From assembly GCA_902702965.1 (NCBI GenBank), contig CACRXP010000003.1, positions 195,233 through 259,232 of the forward strand: DNA of 64,000 nt, written 5' to 3'. The stretch comes from Spirometra erinaceieuropaei. Lineage: Eukaryota > Platyhelminthes > Cestoda > Diphyllobothriidea > Diphyllobothriidae. The translations under genes were made by a program, and so were the position numbers. Of the stretch, positions 46,586-58,631 are shown piece after piece. The first letter of the stretch is position 1, and every line of letters begins with the position of its first letter. The notes below the pieces were generated by a model. It was not told where the DNA came from. It did no database searches and saw only the letters and a list, made by a program, of their open reading frames with translations.

Positions 46586-49083
46586 GCTGATTTTTTCAGA
46601 ATTGGGTCAAATTAACTTTCTGGAAGATTTCTAATTCAATTTGGGCTACTGTTAGAAAAAAGACAGAATAACCTAAAATGTGGCAGCGTCACAAAATTAC
46701 GTTTTTCTTCCTACACACTTTTGGCATACCAACTTGACTTTTTAGTAGAGTTAAGAAGACTTTTGAGAGGACAGTTACACTGCCAAAACACTTACGACTA
46801 GAAGTAATATTTCTGAAATCTGAAGGCAAAACAGGCAATCTGTTGAGTGTGCTCAGGGAACTCACCGAAACCTGTTTTGCGGATCGAACACGTCTGACAA
46901 ACGAGCTAAGATCGAACTTACGATGCAGCAAACACGGCACGCACCAAACGTGAAGCCTTCCTGGAATTGCTTTCAGTAGGTCTTAGCTAAATTTATTCAG
47001 ATGTTTGGACACGCTACCGAGATGATTTCCTGATTTGGCCATTAACTGGTTCTTATTTTATGGACAAAATTTTAGGGTAGAGTGGACTACATTTAAGACT
47101 GGTAAGGCTGAGTTTACTGAAGGAATCATGCTAGTTTAGGGTGCGACTCGGCCCGTTGACACAATTTGCATGCAAAATTTTGCAACGCCATGGCACCAAA
47201 CGAACATTTTTGTGAGGATACTTAACATCAGGGTTTTTTTATGTGACAAACGCCACACAGCTGGCGTTTCTCACTATCGAGAAAAAGTTTACGCGCTCCG
47301 CAGAGCACAGAAGAACTTAACCAATCGCACTGAATAAACCATGAGGTCACAGAGCGTTTTGTGAATACAGGTAGGCAGGCACATTTTGGTTTTACCGTAT
47401 AGCACTGCAAATGACCTTGAGAACACTCGCACTCAAGCAGGACATGCACTACGCATGCGGTTTCAGTGTGTTAGCCACTGTAGTTTGCAAAGGCGACTCA
47501 GCAGAATTTTTTATGAAGTAGAGGGAAGGGGAATCAATAAATGATATCAAGTAGTCGGTTTCACAAACTTTCTTTATTTCGTTGATGCTGGGATACTTTT
47601 GCTGTCAATACAATCAATGTGTAATAAAACACCATTGTTTTTGAAGAAAGTTTATTGATCTCAAGGAATGAAGATCACCAAAAAATGGCAGAGACCATTA
47701 GGAGGCATTAGTTATATTGCGAAATCCATGAATGCCCTTATATACATGAATTACTAGATGACATTTCAAGTTGTCCTTGTTGTATGCAAATTAAGTAGAG
47801 ACTGGGTTTTCAAAATAGCACATTTAAATGTCATATTTAAAGCATGAAAACCCTTAAATCATTTTATATGCGTATTGTCACCCCGCACAGTAATTACCTG
47901 TAAGTGTGCATGATCGTCCTTTCCTCCCTTTTTAGTTGATGGGGTTGATTCCCGGTACAGAAATTAATCAGATTTGGTTCTAAGCCTACGGAATCTCGTT
48001 CTGAATGACTTACTCCAAGTTATTGTGTTAATTTCCGAAGGAACTTAAAGACTGAAATTTCAAAAACCTCCAATTTATACTAGAAAGCACACAGGAGGGC
48101 TGGAGGATCCCCTTTTGAGTCAGAGCGTTTGCATCTGCATCGTACAGAAGCAGAATATCGGCAAAACACGTGTCTGCACTTTTAGCTAGAACCTGTTGCA
48201 TCAATATGGTGACTCATGTAACACCGTTTATACCAAGAAGACCTGTACACCGACAAGTTTTTGAACTCCCCGATCCTCCAGAATGTTTCCAGTGGCTGAT
48301 AAAGGCTCGATGACTGACACTGACCCAGACAGTGAGTCCATCTGTGTTCTGTCCGTTTGGGAAAAGGTTATCAAGTAATTTGCTTAATCTATCCCGATTA
48401 GCGGCTACAAGTTATGTAAACACGTATGCGCGTTTCGGGAGTGATGAATTTAGAGAACCACCGGCATTGATGTTATTAGGGAGACCACAGCATTTTGCAA
48501 CAATGTTTGACTCGCAGAAGTAATTCATCTGGTCTACTGAAGTTGCAAAACTCTCAGCGTAGTTGGCAGCTGATTGACAGCAAGGTAAGTAATCAGTTCT
48601 GAAGTGTTCTCTGGGGCACTTCGGTAGAAGCAGAGGATTGTGCGTGAGTCTGCATATGGAGCTTTTTGTCCGTTAACGGGGATGCAAGAAGCCTGACCAA
48701 TTTTGCTGCATGACCACATTTAGGCCTGGACCAATCAGCCATATTCTGTAATTTGGACAATCTACTTTCGTGCCATGTCACGTCTACCGATTATTCTCTA
48801 GTGCAGGCCGTCGCACACCGAAACAAACATTTCAGCTCATGCAAATGCGCAGACAGTAGTGTGGCGGCACGTTAAATAATGTCAGCCAGAGGCGATCTGG
48901 GAAAATCACCCGTCCACTACGAAAACCATCGTGTTTTGGACATTATCCGGAATCTAGGACCTTTCGAATTATTGCAAAGCCGAGGGCAATAGATATCTTG
49001 ACGGCAGCGTCGAAAAAGGCCTGCCATCCTTTGCAGTCATTGCTGTGCGCCGATCGTCGGTTCTTTGGCACTGTCTCTCCGCT
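46586..49083. other. About 2.5 kb without a recognisable gene
   Basis: AT-rich with only short frames (up to 83 codons). No motif or repeat was recognised apart from being next to the tRNA-like unit. Confidence 0.35.
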
Positions 49084-49440
49084 TCAAATCTGGCAACTAC
49101 TTGCATAAACTGCGGGGTGTTTGGGCTTCTCCGGCAACCAAGTTAACTCCGTCATTGTCGTAGTATTGGCGGCTGGCGTTGGTCCGCCCTTAGAACTACT
49201 ATGCGTACCAGGATCATATAAATGAAGGACCAGCTGGACGCAGGCGTAGTTTATCAAATTCTCGAGAATGCGGACAATGACTTGAATCGGCATAAAGGCA
49301 GGACGGGAACTACTGGCCACCTGGGCCTCTGACAGCATTTCCATAAACAGGCAAGTTAACACATCCTTTTTGCCGCGCGAAACACTCAAGCGCGCAAATG
49401 GTGGGCCCAGTTTACAGTCAAGGATGCCCATCATCTCCAC
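49084..49440 (-). CDS. Possible exon of an unknown gene, minus strand
   Basis: A 118-codon frame contains PPFARLSVSRGKKDVLTCLF, then MEMLSEAQVASSSRPAFMPI and QVIVRILENLINYACVQLVL. The composition is that of a folded helical protein, unlike the random frames nearby. I do not recognise the family. Possible splice signals are weak: CCTAAAG before the frame at its 5' end and GTAGTT near its 3' end. It could be an exon of an unrecognised host gene or a chance frame. Confidence 0.3.
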   Translation of the reverse strand: MEMMGILDCKLGPPFARLSVSRGKKDVLTCLFMEMLSEAQVASSSRPAFMPIQVIVRILENLINYACVQLVLHLYDPGTHSSSKGGPTPAANTTTMTELTWLPEKPKHPAVYASSCQI

Positions 49441-50340
49441 GCTTTAGGACCACAGTGAATTATGCGGTTACGGACGCTGTGCCCTCCCCCATGTTTCGAC
49501 TACAAAAACTATCCGGTTCCTGTCGCACTCTCATAGCCGCTGACGATTGACTTCTGTACGATTCCGAAACCTCAGGGTAGTACATCTAGTGTTCGAGTGG
49601 GCGTGCTGTCACCTTTGCATCAATAAACTTGCTCTTTTATATTCTCGCCTCCATTCGCCAATTTTAATTAGCTAGTCTGTGTTTTCTGCCAATGTGGATG
49701 ACGCTGTAACCAGTTTCTGGAACGTTCTGCCAATAAATGTTTATCTGCCAAAAGCCCTATTCTAGTATGCGTTAGCCCGCGTCTCCTGACGGTCGTGACC
49801 TTCCTGGGCTGTCTGTCCTCACTTCGAAAATTAAATAGCTCACCGTATTTTAAAACACCGTTCATGATTTCCGCTAACCCAACGAACCTGTTTTTATTTT
49901 ATCTGGTATAATTCCCCCAACATGCCATAAGATATTACGGCGTAATAAATAACTTCATCATCAAATGAGTTAACCTGGTAGTAGAGAAGAGGAAGAAAAC
50001 TTCAGAAAGGTGTGCATTTTCAGAATGAACGAATATTTCTCCAACTAGGTTCCTAAGTCTTCTTCGTACTTTGCCTCTTATTCCTATTCCTTGTCTGCCA
50101 AGGATTGGGGAAATTTTAAACTCCTCACTGGCCATAGGCTATCGCTAGTCCACACTGATAATGCTTGCATGAACTCAAGCGAAAAGTGGTCTTCAGGCAA
50201 GTATGACTACACCAAATCGGGCTCTTTATAGTCACCGCACACTCCTGTGGCTGAGACTTGTCTACATAAAATTCTTGATTAAACGTCCTCCGTGCTCGGC
50301 AGTATCATCGTTAATTGCCTACTGTGTTTCCCTTAAAAAG
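49441..50340. other. Stretch without a recognisable gene
   Basis: Short unassigned frames only. Nothing further is seen. Confidence 0.35.
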
Positions 50341-50352
50341 GGAGTTAGGATC

Positions 50353-50412
50353 GCTGGAAACAGAATTGTATTTGTCTGACGTTGCTGTTCAGTCATGAGC
50401 TCGTCATCAGCG
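50353..50412 (-). repeat. Decayed Penelope terminal motif with hammerhead-like core
   Basis: On minus it reads CTGATGA, a spacer with weak self-pairing (CTCATGACTGAACAG), CAA in place of GAAA, then CGTCAG. Further similarity to the motif at 30528 follows (CAAATA for CCAATAAA, TTCTG, and CAGCGATCCT for TAGCGATCGT). It is a diverged relative of the same terminal repeat, with a core mutation that should abolish cleavage. No reverse transcriptase sequence is recognised beside it. Confidence 0.55.
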
Positions 50413-50469
50413 ACAGTCGCCGATAAGCGCGACGGCAATGTAAGGAGTGCTGTATGTATGGGATGCTGT

Positions 50470-53400
50470 TGCTAAGACTGAGTCATTTCATATGAATGAC
50501 TCACAGTCGTCCATCGGCTGCCTATCCGTGAAATATTCTGATGTATCAGTCTCTATTTATTCAGTCAAAAACTATGGCGATCTCCTATTTTTTAAAAATA
50601 TCTCTAAAAGTAATACCTCAGCGTGGCTATCATAAAACAGCCTTCTTCTTGCTATTCAGGAATTCGTTCCATGCTCTTTTGGGCTATAACCATCTCCGAT
50701 CACCTACCCCTCTAATTAACGTCCCGATATAGTTTTGATTGAATTTCGGTCCTCTCAGTATGAATTCCATTTTAACATGGTTCACAAGTGTATGTGTTAT
50801 ACTTGACGTTTGCCTTCATATACCAATTAAAAACCGCTAATCTAGCGATTTGTGAAAGCTCTGCTCCAACGTTTTCGCATTACTGTAAAGTAATTTGGTA
50901 TAACTTGAGGTATAACTTCGTGCGTTGTCGTCTATTACTGCTGTTTTCTATTTTTTTCCAGTCAACACATCAGTGCCCTTTCCAGACCGCGTTATGCGAC
51001 TAGCCCCCGTCACTTTGAGTGCATGGTCCCGGAATGAATCTATTTAGACCAACACGGTTTCGGCGCATCTCCTGTAGAACGTCATATTTTTGATTACCTT
51101 TAATTCCACCTTTGACATGATTTCGATGAGTCGGGAGACTGATACACAAAAACTGGCTTCTATCTTTCCACCGTGAATGCAATGCGATTTTATCCAACGC
51201 TCGCTACGTCTTGAATTTTCCCCTGCTTATCTTCGAAAAACTGTTCCTAGGTTACTTTTTGTTGAAGAAGACTCCCGCAGCAAAACAAGGTGCATATCAC
51301 TCTGTCAGATACTGATCTTTCCATTCATGCCCAATTTGGTTTTCTTAAATTCTGTCACAGTTCATTGTCATCCTCTAGGTTTAAAGTTCATGGACTCTAC
51401 TTACTTTGAACCCCAACTTTGTTATTGCACTCACTCCTCATCTATAATATGCTTAACTGCCACGTACCCAAAAGCGTTGATCCACCCTATATAGCAGCTG
51501 ACCGTAGAGAAAGCGTCCTTAGGTCTCTTAATGGCAAGCAATTTATGCCTTGGCAGATACTTGTGTCGTCTAAATTTGTCCTAAGTTCAAATGAACCACG
51601 TATTTTACAATAAAGTGATTGTAATACTGTTACTGAAACATATTTTTCATAATTATCCGTTCTTTCCAAAGTAACTTACCTTCAAAATAAGGTGCGTATT
51701 GGACTTGAAGTTTTAAAATTACTTACATTTTGAAAGTCACGTTTCATTAGCCATGCCCAATTTTACGAACCAATCAAACCATTTGTCGTGATAGTCAGTT
51801 TTATAACTGCTCCTATATCCCTCAAAGGGCAGCACCAAAATCAGTTTAAAATCTGCCCACGACAACTGCGTTAGCGCACTGAGTGTGTTTCAAAAAAAAG
51901 GAATTATGGCAAAGTATTTCACTAGAGTTCAGATCAATCATCGAATTAGGCAGCGTATTGAGGGATATTCTAGCCATCCCCTCCTTTTGCTAAAGGCCAC
52001 TTCGAGAAATTCTGTATTCCATGCAAACAAAACAAGTTACGCTTTAAGACTGCATGGGATTTAAGACCGTTTTAGAAGCATTGAATGTTTTAAACCTCAG
52101 GATGACCAAGTCCTTGACACACAACAGTACAGATGAAGTTATCTATGACCGATTGACCCTAGAAGTAAAGGGAGATTTTGTCATTTTGCTGGTTTATCTC
52201 TGTGTCATCTTGTTCTGATTTCATAGAGGCTAATGCGTGCCATCCGATAAAAAAACTCGAGATATTGTTAACGTGACGGAATTATGATATGCGTCGTCAT
52301 CCCGGCATACATGTACATGTCGAAATATTCAAAGCAGCAATTAAAAATGCTGCATTGTTAGACATTTAGTCAGTCAGAGGACAATATAAGAATCAACCTT
52401 GCGAACTACTAAGAGGTAATGCAGTAAATTCGGCCTAAATATGCACAGCAACAAGCATTTAGATCTCGTTGCTCCATATTTTCGAGCAAACATTTCGCCG
52501 AATCCCCACTACTCAAGGTAATGTTAAGCATATGATGGCAATTTTAAAATCTTTTGTTCGGTTAAGAACAGTTAATTATCAAGCGTATAAATATTTCAAA
52601 TTCGATGTTCCATTAGGTAGAGAGTGTGTTGGCTTTGAAGACAACAGTACGTTGATTTTCTGAAAATAGAGCCTCCAGATAAGACAGACTCTGTAAATCT
52701 TGCCCGACAGCCCTGTGGTCGTGCAAAAGGCCAGCTATCCAAACTCATTGAAGGTTAACAGCCTTGAATATTTAGTAAAGTGCGCGGTATGGTAGCAACA
52801 CCACGCACTCTGACAATGGTCGAAAGTTGTTTTAATTCTTTCCAGTGCCACAGAGACAGCTCAGCGTCTTGGTTCTCCTAAAATGCAAAACAATTTTTTG
52901 GAGATTTTTGCATGCCATTAAGTCAACTAGTAGCATTATAGTTAAATTGCTACTTAGAGAATCAGAATTATAAACTAGTATTATCCCATTTCAGCATGAG
53001 TTGTTTGATCGTTTGATGAAAATGCGGTTAAAATGTATGTTGGTGGTCAAAACGGGAGCTGTCTTCTAATATATCGATCCGGCTTGCGTCGAAATTCGTA
53101 GACTATTGTTACCATATCCGCTTTCAATAAGTCAAATTTTCCTACTGGTCAGGCCACACCGGGCACTTTGATGTACAAGCAGGCGTTTGGTTATTTAAAA
53201 CGTATTAGCGATTTGCGAAAATAGTATGCTAAATGACGGACGCGCATATCGCTGGAAACAATATGTTAAATTCCGTCCCGCAGTCAAGTTTAACTATCGG
53301 TCAGGGGGAAAATGACATCATTTCGCATAAAAGAACTCCGGCAGTTGTAAGGAGTCCGAATGCGTCTAAACTGTCTCATATGACACAATAAAATCCTGAA

Positions 53401-54295
53401 TATTAAACATCTTAAAAGAAGAAGTGTTAAGAAAAGTTGTGTGATGGGGGCATGGGGAACGCAAATTATATGAAATACTCTCGCAAATCGACAAGATGTC
53501 TTGGGTATTTGGTTGCCTCCATACCTCAATCAGAGTTGGAATAATAAACGAGATAGAATAAATAAGTAAACCTAAGCTCTTAGATCGAAGACGTCATTGC
53601 GCGGAACCCCAACGATGACTTAACATTTGTTTTTGTCGGTGATGACGTAGTTACGTCTGAAGATTGGGACGACGACCACAGTCACATACAACTGAAACAC
53701 CAGTGGGTGGCAGGAACAACGTCGCCAACTAGCGCGTGAGGATTTACTGGACCCCAGCAAACCATAGCTTAAAGTCGGTCCGGACAAAATTTCTGGTATT
53801 TGCGGCAGTCATGTAAGCCACCTAAATTGTACCCCTGCGACTTCGGGCTGGTTTCTAGGCCCAGACTCGTGTTCAGCATAGTGAGATAGTTTAAGCAACA
53901 ACTCATCAGAGAAGATATTTCAAGGGTTCTCAGTGCTTTAACAAGCATTGTGGATATGATTAAGGAATTTTTGTGCTGCACATGACAATAGCACCACTTT
54001 TCGGGAAATTGTGAAAAGAATATTAATATATTGCGGTGCATTTATCAGCCTGATTTCACTCGTGTAAGTTTTGCCATTACAACCCATCTAGGTAACCACT
54101 TCCGTTTAGAAGCACATGTAAGGACTTTGCAGTGCCTTGTGACTGATGGCATATGAAGGTTCAGAATCAGTGGATGCACAGGGAAAGAAATGTATTTAAA
54201 GTGAATATGCCTATTTAATTAAACATCGCCAGCGCTTGCGAAATTTGCCATTCTAACCGCTTTGTGGGCCTATTCGCACTCAGAGTCAGGACTAA
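50470..54295. other. About 3.8 kb without a recognisable gene
   Basis: AT-rich. The frames (up to 105 codons) show no domain. Pyrimidine tracts occur near 50.9-51.5 kb. I see no repeats beyond simple A/T runs. Confidence 0.35.
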
Positions 54296-55269
54296 CAGTA
54301 GGTATGCTAATTCATGAAATGTTAACCGCGATTCTGAAATGCGTCCTTGTTTCGAAAAGATTATTAAAGTAGGTTTCCGAAATTAATCATCCTGAAGCAT
54401 AATTCTCAGGAGGCTGTCTGCCGAACAAACTTCTTTCCAGCGGCATGCGAAAAAACAGACTCTGCAGAAAATGACTACTTAATTAGAATGAATTTTCCTC
54501 ATTGACTGTCGATGCTCTTAAAACTTCGATTACAGTACACGGAAACCATGCATTAAAATATTCATTCGTTTACAAATTCAGTAGAAAATGACGTCTTATT
54601 CCAATTGTGTACATGAAGGAAGGGTATGATTTGGTTTTAAAAAATGTATAATTATGAAATTTTCTAATATGCTGAAATGTCCGTTCATAAGGCACCTTGT
54701 CTCTGCATTTAGCAATGTTCCTTGTGAAGTTATCAGTATGGCTCAAATCCACTGCTTAATTTTATGAAACCCATATGGTCTCCTCTTAATAACGTAGACG
54801 AATATGTGGTTTTCCGTACGCGGAAAGCGTACGGCTCGTAGTTCAGAAGCCTTGAATGCAAGTGTAACGCAAGTCAAATTCAAAATTATTCGAGAATTTG
54901 AAAAGTTTATGGAAACTGAATTATACCCTTTTGTCGATTACACAATCGGAGGAGGAGGTACTTTTCTACCGAAATTTAAAAGAATAAATATTTAATGCAT
55001 AATTGCCTTGCAATATAATCGAATTTTTAAGGGCATCGACAGTCAATGAGGAAAATTCATGCTAAGTTACTAGTCATTTTCTACAGAGTCTGGTTTTTGC
55101 ATGTCGCCGGAAAGAAGTTTGTTCGACAGCCAGCATCCTGAGATAAATGAATTATTGTAAAATTATGCTGCAGGATGATTAATTTTGGAACCCTGCTTAA
55201 ATAATCTTTTCGAAACGAAGACGTATTTTAGAATCTCGGTTAACATTTCATGAATTAATCCACCTACTG
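54296..55269. mobile_element. Long-inverted-repeat (foldback) element, copy 2
   Basis: Both ends begin CAGTAGGT when read inward. The arms (54296 to about 54575 and about 54985 to 55269) are inverted copies with perhaps 15-20% mismatches. Shared blocks are TTCATGAAATGTTAACCG, TTTCGAAAAGATTATT, ATTAATCATCCTG, GAACAAACTTCTTTCC and TTTTCCTCATTGACTGTC. The roughly 400-base centre carries no long frame, but TATGGTCTCCTCTTAATAA in it matches the inverse of a segment near 17030 in copy 1. No target-site duplication is obvious. It is probably a non-autonomous DNA element able to fold into a long hairpin. Confidence 0.8.
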
Positions 55270-58183
55270 GATCAGCAGCAAGGCCGGATGTAGCACTCTT
55301 AGGCCGGCTGCTTTGTCCTGCTAGTCAGTACTTTCGCGCCTGGCTTCCTGTCGTATAAAACTGCCTATCAAAAGGGGCCAGGTGGGAGAGAAAAGTGAGT
55401 GCGGTAAATGCTGCGCAGGTCTGCTACCCGCGCAAGTCACCGGTGATGCGCGGACTCCGTGGGGCACACGGGGGTCGTCGTCGCCCACGACGGTCAGAAT
55501 GAAATGGGTAATAAGTTGTAGCGGAATGTTTAATTTGAAGTTTAGTGCAACGCGTACAATCAAGCTATGTGATATTTTGCAACTTTGTTAATACATAAAA
55601 TTTTTTGTAGCAAGTGATGACCAAATAAATAAGTGCCGAATCGCTTGTTACTTATCTTAATATTTTCTTCAATTTGCACATTGTGTGTATATCCCTGTGC
55701 AGGAAAAATGCCCATTTATGATTCAGCCGCACTTGTTGTTTAACACTACCTTTCTACACGTCAGAGGAAGTCAAGCGGATTTTATTCACTGTTTTTAAGT
55801 TTGTGAATATGTTAGGAGCAGGAAAAAAATCATAACTTAGGGACTAATGGTGTTTTGTCTTCAGAATCGCGAAAAAGATACTGGCGACCAGCATCACGTT
55901 TGAGCACTCCTATACAAGAAACAGACTAGTATGACAGGGATGATCGTGATATGTAACTACCTCTCACTGCCGCTGTGGTCTGGAGCTTTCGGTGAATTTC
56001 TTGAGAGCAGGGGAAATTTTGGTGCAGAAAACGCACTTTGTGAGTTATTATGGCGATTTTTTAATACAACTTTGATAAATGAATCCAAAAGTGATTAAAA
56101 AATGCTTTTTGTTGGAAGTTGCAAGTAACGCAGAAAGTATATCAACTACTCAGGAGGGCGAGGTCAAATAAAGGCCGATTTTCAAGTGCCAGGGATGCCT
56201 CCAGCGAATGTGTATTCCCGCTGTTTGTTCATTTTCGATTTGGACTGCAGCAAGTTGCACGCACTTGCATGATAAATTGCATACCGGCAACAATCATTGT
56301 TTTATATGCCTACGTATCGTTGTGACAATGTTTTGTTTCCTATTTATATATAAGAGGGCTGAAGCTGTCGATTGAAGAAAGGCTCTATTTGGATAAATAA
56401 TTTTTAAAGACGCCTCATATGCTACACTCAGAATGACTGACAGGAATGAAGTATGTTTGATACAGCCCTGAATATAAAAGAAACTGACAGAAAAGTATAT
56501 TGGAAGGTAGTTCGGTATTCGGTTTAGGATGTTGCGATCCACCTAATGAGGGATTTTTTATTTTACTATGTCAAAAGGATGCCAAAATCTCAAATAAATC
56601 CGTGTTTTATTGAGTGGATCAGGAGGCAGTCAAGAGTTGAAAACAGATTAAGGTTTATTGAATTTCCCAAATAACAAGTTTGGAATTTCATCCTTGGCGT
56701 ATGAAGAGTTCTTAAATGCTATAAAAAGTCAGGTACTTTTTTGCGATTTTCCAATATCTGCTTACTTCCATTGATAGGCAGACAGGATTATACGTTAAAC
56801 AGTCCACTGGCTGCTTAAACGTAGTATATCATTGATTCTTGGCGTGCCTCACAAGATGCGCCCCACACTGTTATGTAGAAGCATTCCTGGCATTTCAAAC
56901 TTCTTGGATCCTTATAATTAGCATTTTGTATAATGCAAGGCTTCTTTTGCATTTCTACTCTTATCCGTGAATACGATTTCCTTACATTGGTTTATCTTTT
57001 ATATACAGAAAGAGCTTCATAGACACTCTAACAAAAGGCAAAACAGGTGATGACTTACCCCATCTGCCGGCGGTTCGGGAGGAACGAATGTCATTACCTT
57101 TTCATTGTTTCCTAGAAAATCAGAAAAGATTGAAATATCAAACTACAAAGGTGCGTGCTCAATCACAACTGCTTTTTTCTCCCGAAACTGATTATATCTT
57201 ATAGTCTAATTCAAAAGGGACCACAGAGCACACACTTCCGAGCAAGGTCAAAGGCCACAGTTATGCATAAAAATCAACACTCAATGAAATTATGAGATTT
57301 CGTTTGCTAGGGAACTTTACGAAGCACACATGCAGATAAAAATCCTGGAACTGTTCTCTGTAGTTTTATTCTTTTTCAAAACTAGTGCAAAAGCAGACCT
57401 CCTCTTACAGGACGAATTCCCATGCGGTAGGAAGGACTCCAATGATTTGTCGTAATGCAAGACATGTAACGGTGTATTCTTCTTAAGCCATTTATCCGCC
57501 TCAAGAGGATTCGTGAACTGCCAATTGAACTGACCTTTAATTATCCAAAACGTAACATTGGGAAAGACTTTACTGCGAAAACATTTGACATGAAGTGGCA
57601 ATTCGAAGTAGATCGCCACCCCCTTGATCATGCTCTGAAGCCTTCGTTTTTTCTCTTAAGTTAACCTTAATAGTCCAGCTTTAAAACATGTGGACCCATC
57701 CCTACCTTCTTCGTTATTTTGTACTTATCTTGTTGCGTCCACAAGCCGATTGTTTCCCTCCGCCGACCACAAGGCCCGCCTGCATGACTTCTTTAAATAA
57801 CCAGTACTCACAGCGCGAATATACCTACTTCGATTGACCTATGCTGCTTTGACTCATCGAATCACCAACTTCATAAGTAGAAAAAGAGTAAAATAATTGA
57901 CCCCAACCCCGGACGAGCGTCTTTGCCGGGATGCCACTTCGAATTAATGTGGTTGCTTGAGAGTTGCATTCAAAGCCCAGAGTTTAAAGGTCAGGGCGCA
58001 AAACTCCTGTCCCATCGAGTAAAATCTCATTTTTCATCCGCTTAGTAGGCATAGTGTCTGCATTTATAGTGTAACTAAAGAACTTTCAAGGCCAAATAAA
58101 CGGGCAGCAAATTTGTTGACATCGTTAACAATTCTCTGTCATCAACAAATTTGACCCTATTCGCATTTGGTTAATTGGAAGCC
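55270..58183. other. About 2.9 kb without a recognisable gene
   Basis: The longest frame (57317-57631, minus, 104 codons, beginning MIKGVAIYFELPLHVKCFRS) has no motif I know. It could hold later exons of the kelch-repeat gene, but none with a kelch signature was found. Confidence 0.35.
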
Positions 58184-58631
58184 TTAAAGTCCGTCTGGAG
58201 TGGGGCTTGTGGGTTGCATACCAAACGCATAAATGCGGTCCCCTGAGGTTACCAGACTGAAGTAGACGAGTGGACGACTCATAGGAATGAGGAAGGTCCA
58301 CTGGCCATTAGGCGAGTCAGCAGAAGGCGGAATGAACAGTTCGACTGTGGCTGTCGCTGTATTCTCTTCCAGGTAGCCGCCAGCTACAATTATCTGTCCA
58401 CGAAACACCGTCACCGCGTGGCCCGACCGCGCCTGTGACAGGGGCGCGGCTGCTTTCCAGAACTTCTCGTCGTTAATGTCTTCAGTCAGCTGGTTAGGCA
58501 ACTGGCAGTACTCCACGGCGGAGAAGCGTTTCTCAGCGTTCCTGCCGCCAATGACGAAGACGCGCCGGCCAGGGAGACTGACTACACCCAGTCCACTGCG
58601 TTCATTTATTAGGTTTGGTAGGGTGATCCAG
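58184..58631 (-). CDS. Kelch-repeat protein, downstream exon
   Basis: Kelch repeats form four-stranded blades of a beta-propeller, often used to bind partners or as substrate receptors of cullin ligases. After the acceptor ATGTTTCAG (minus strand) the exon reads WITLPNLINERSGLGVVSLP, then GRRVFVIGGRNAEK, RSGHAVTVFRGQIIVAGGYL and SRPLVYFSLVTSGDRIYAFG. The double glycines (VIGG, VAGG) and spaced Trp are typical of kelch blades. The frame ends at a stop at 58184. However, a good donor (TTTG|GTATGC at 58222/58221, phase 1) lies just before, and the last 12 codons do not look like a kelch blade, so the exon may end at 58222. Phase 2 at its 5' edge matches the exon at 61876. Confidence 0.88.
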
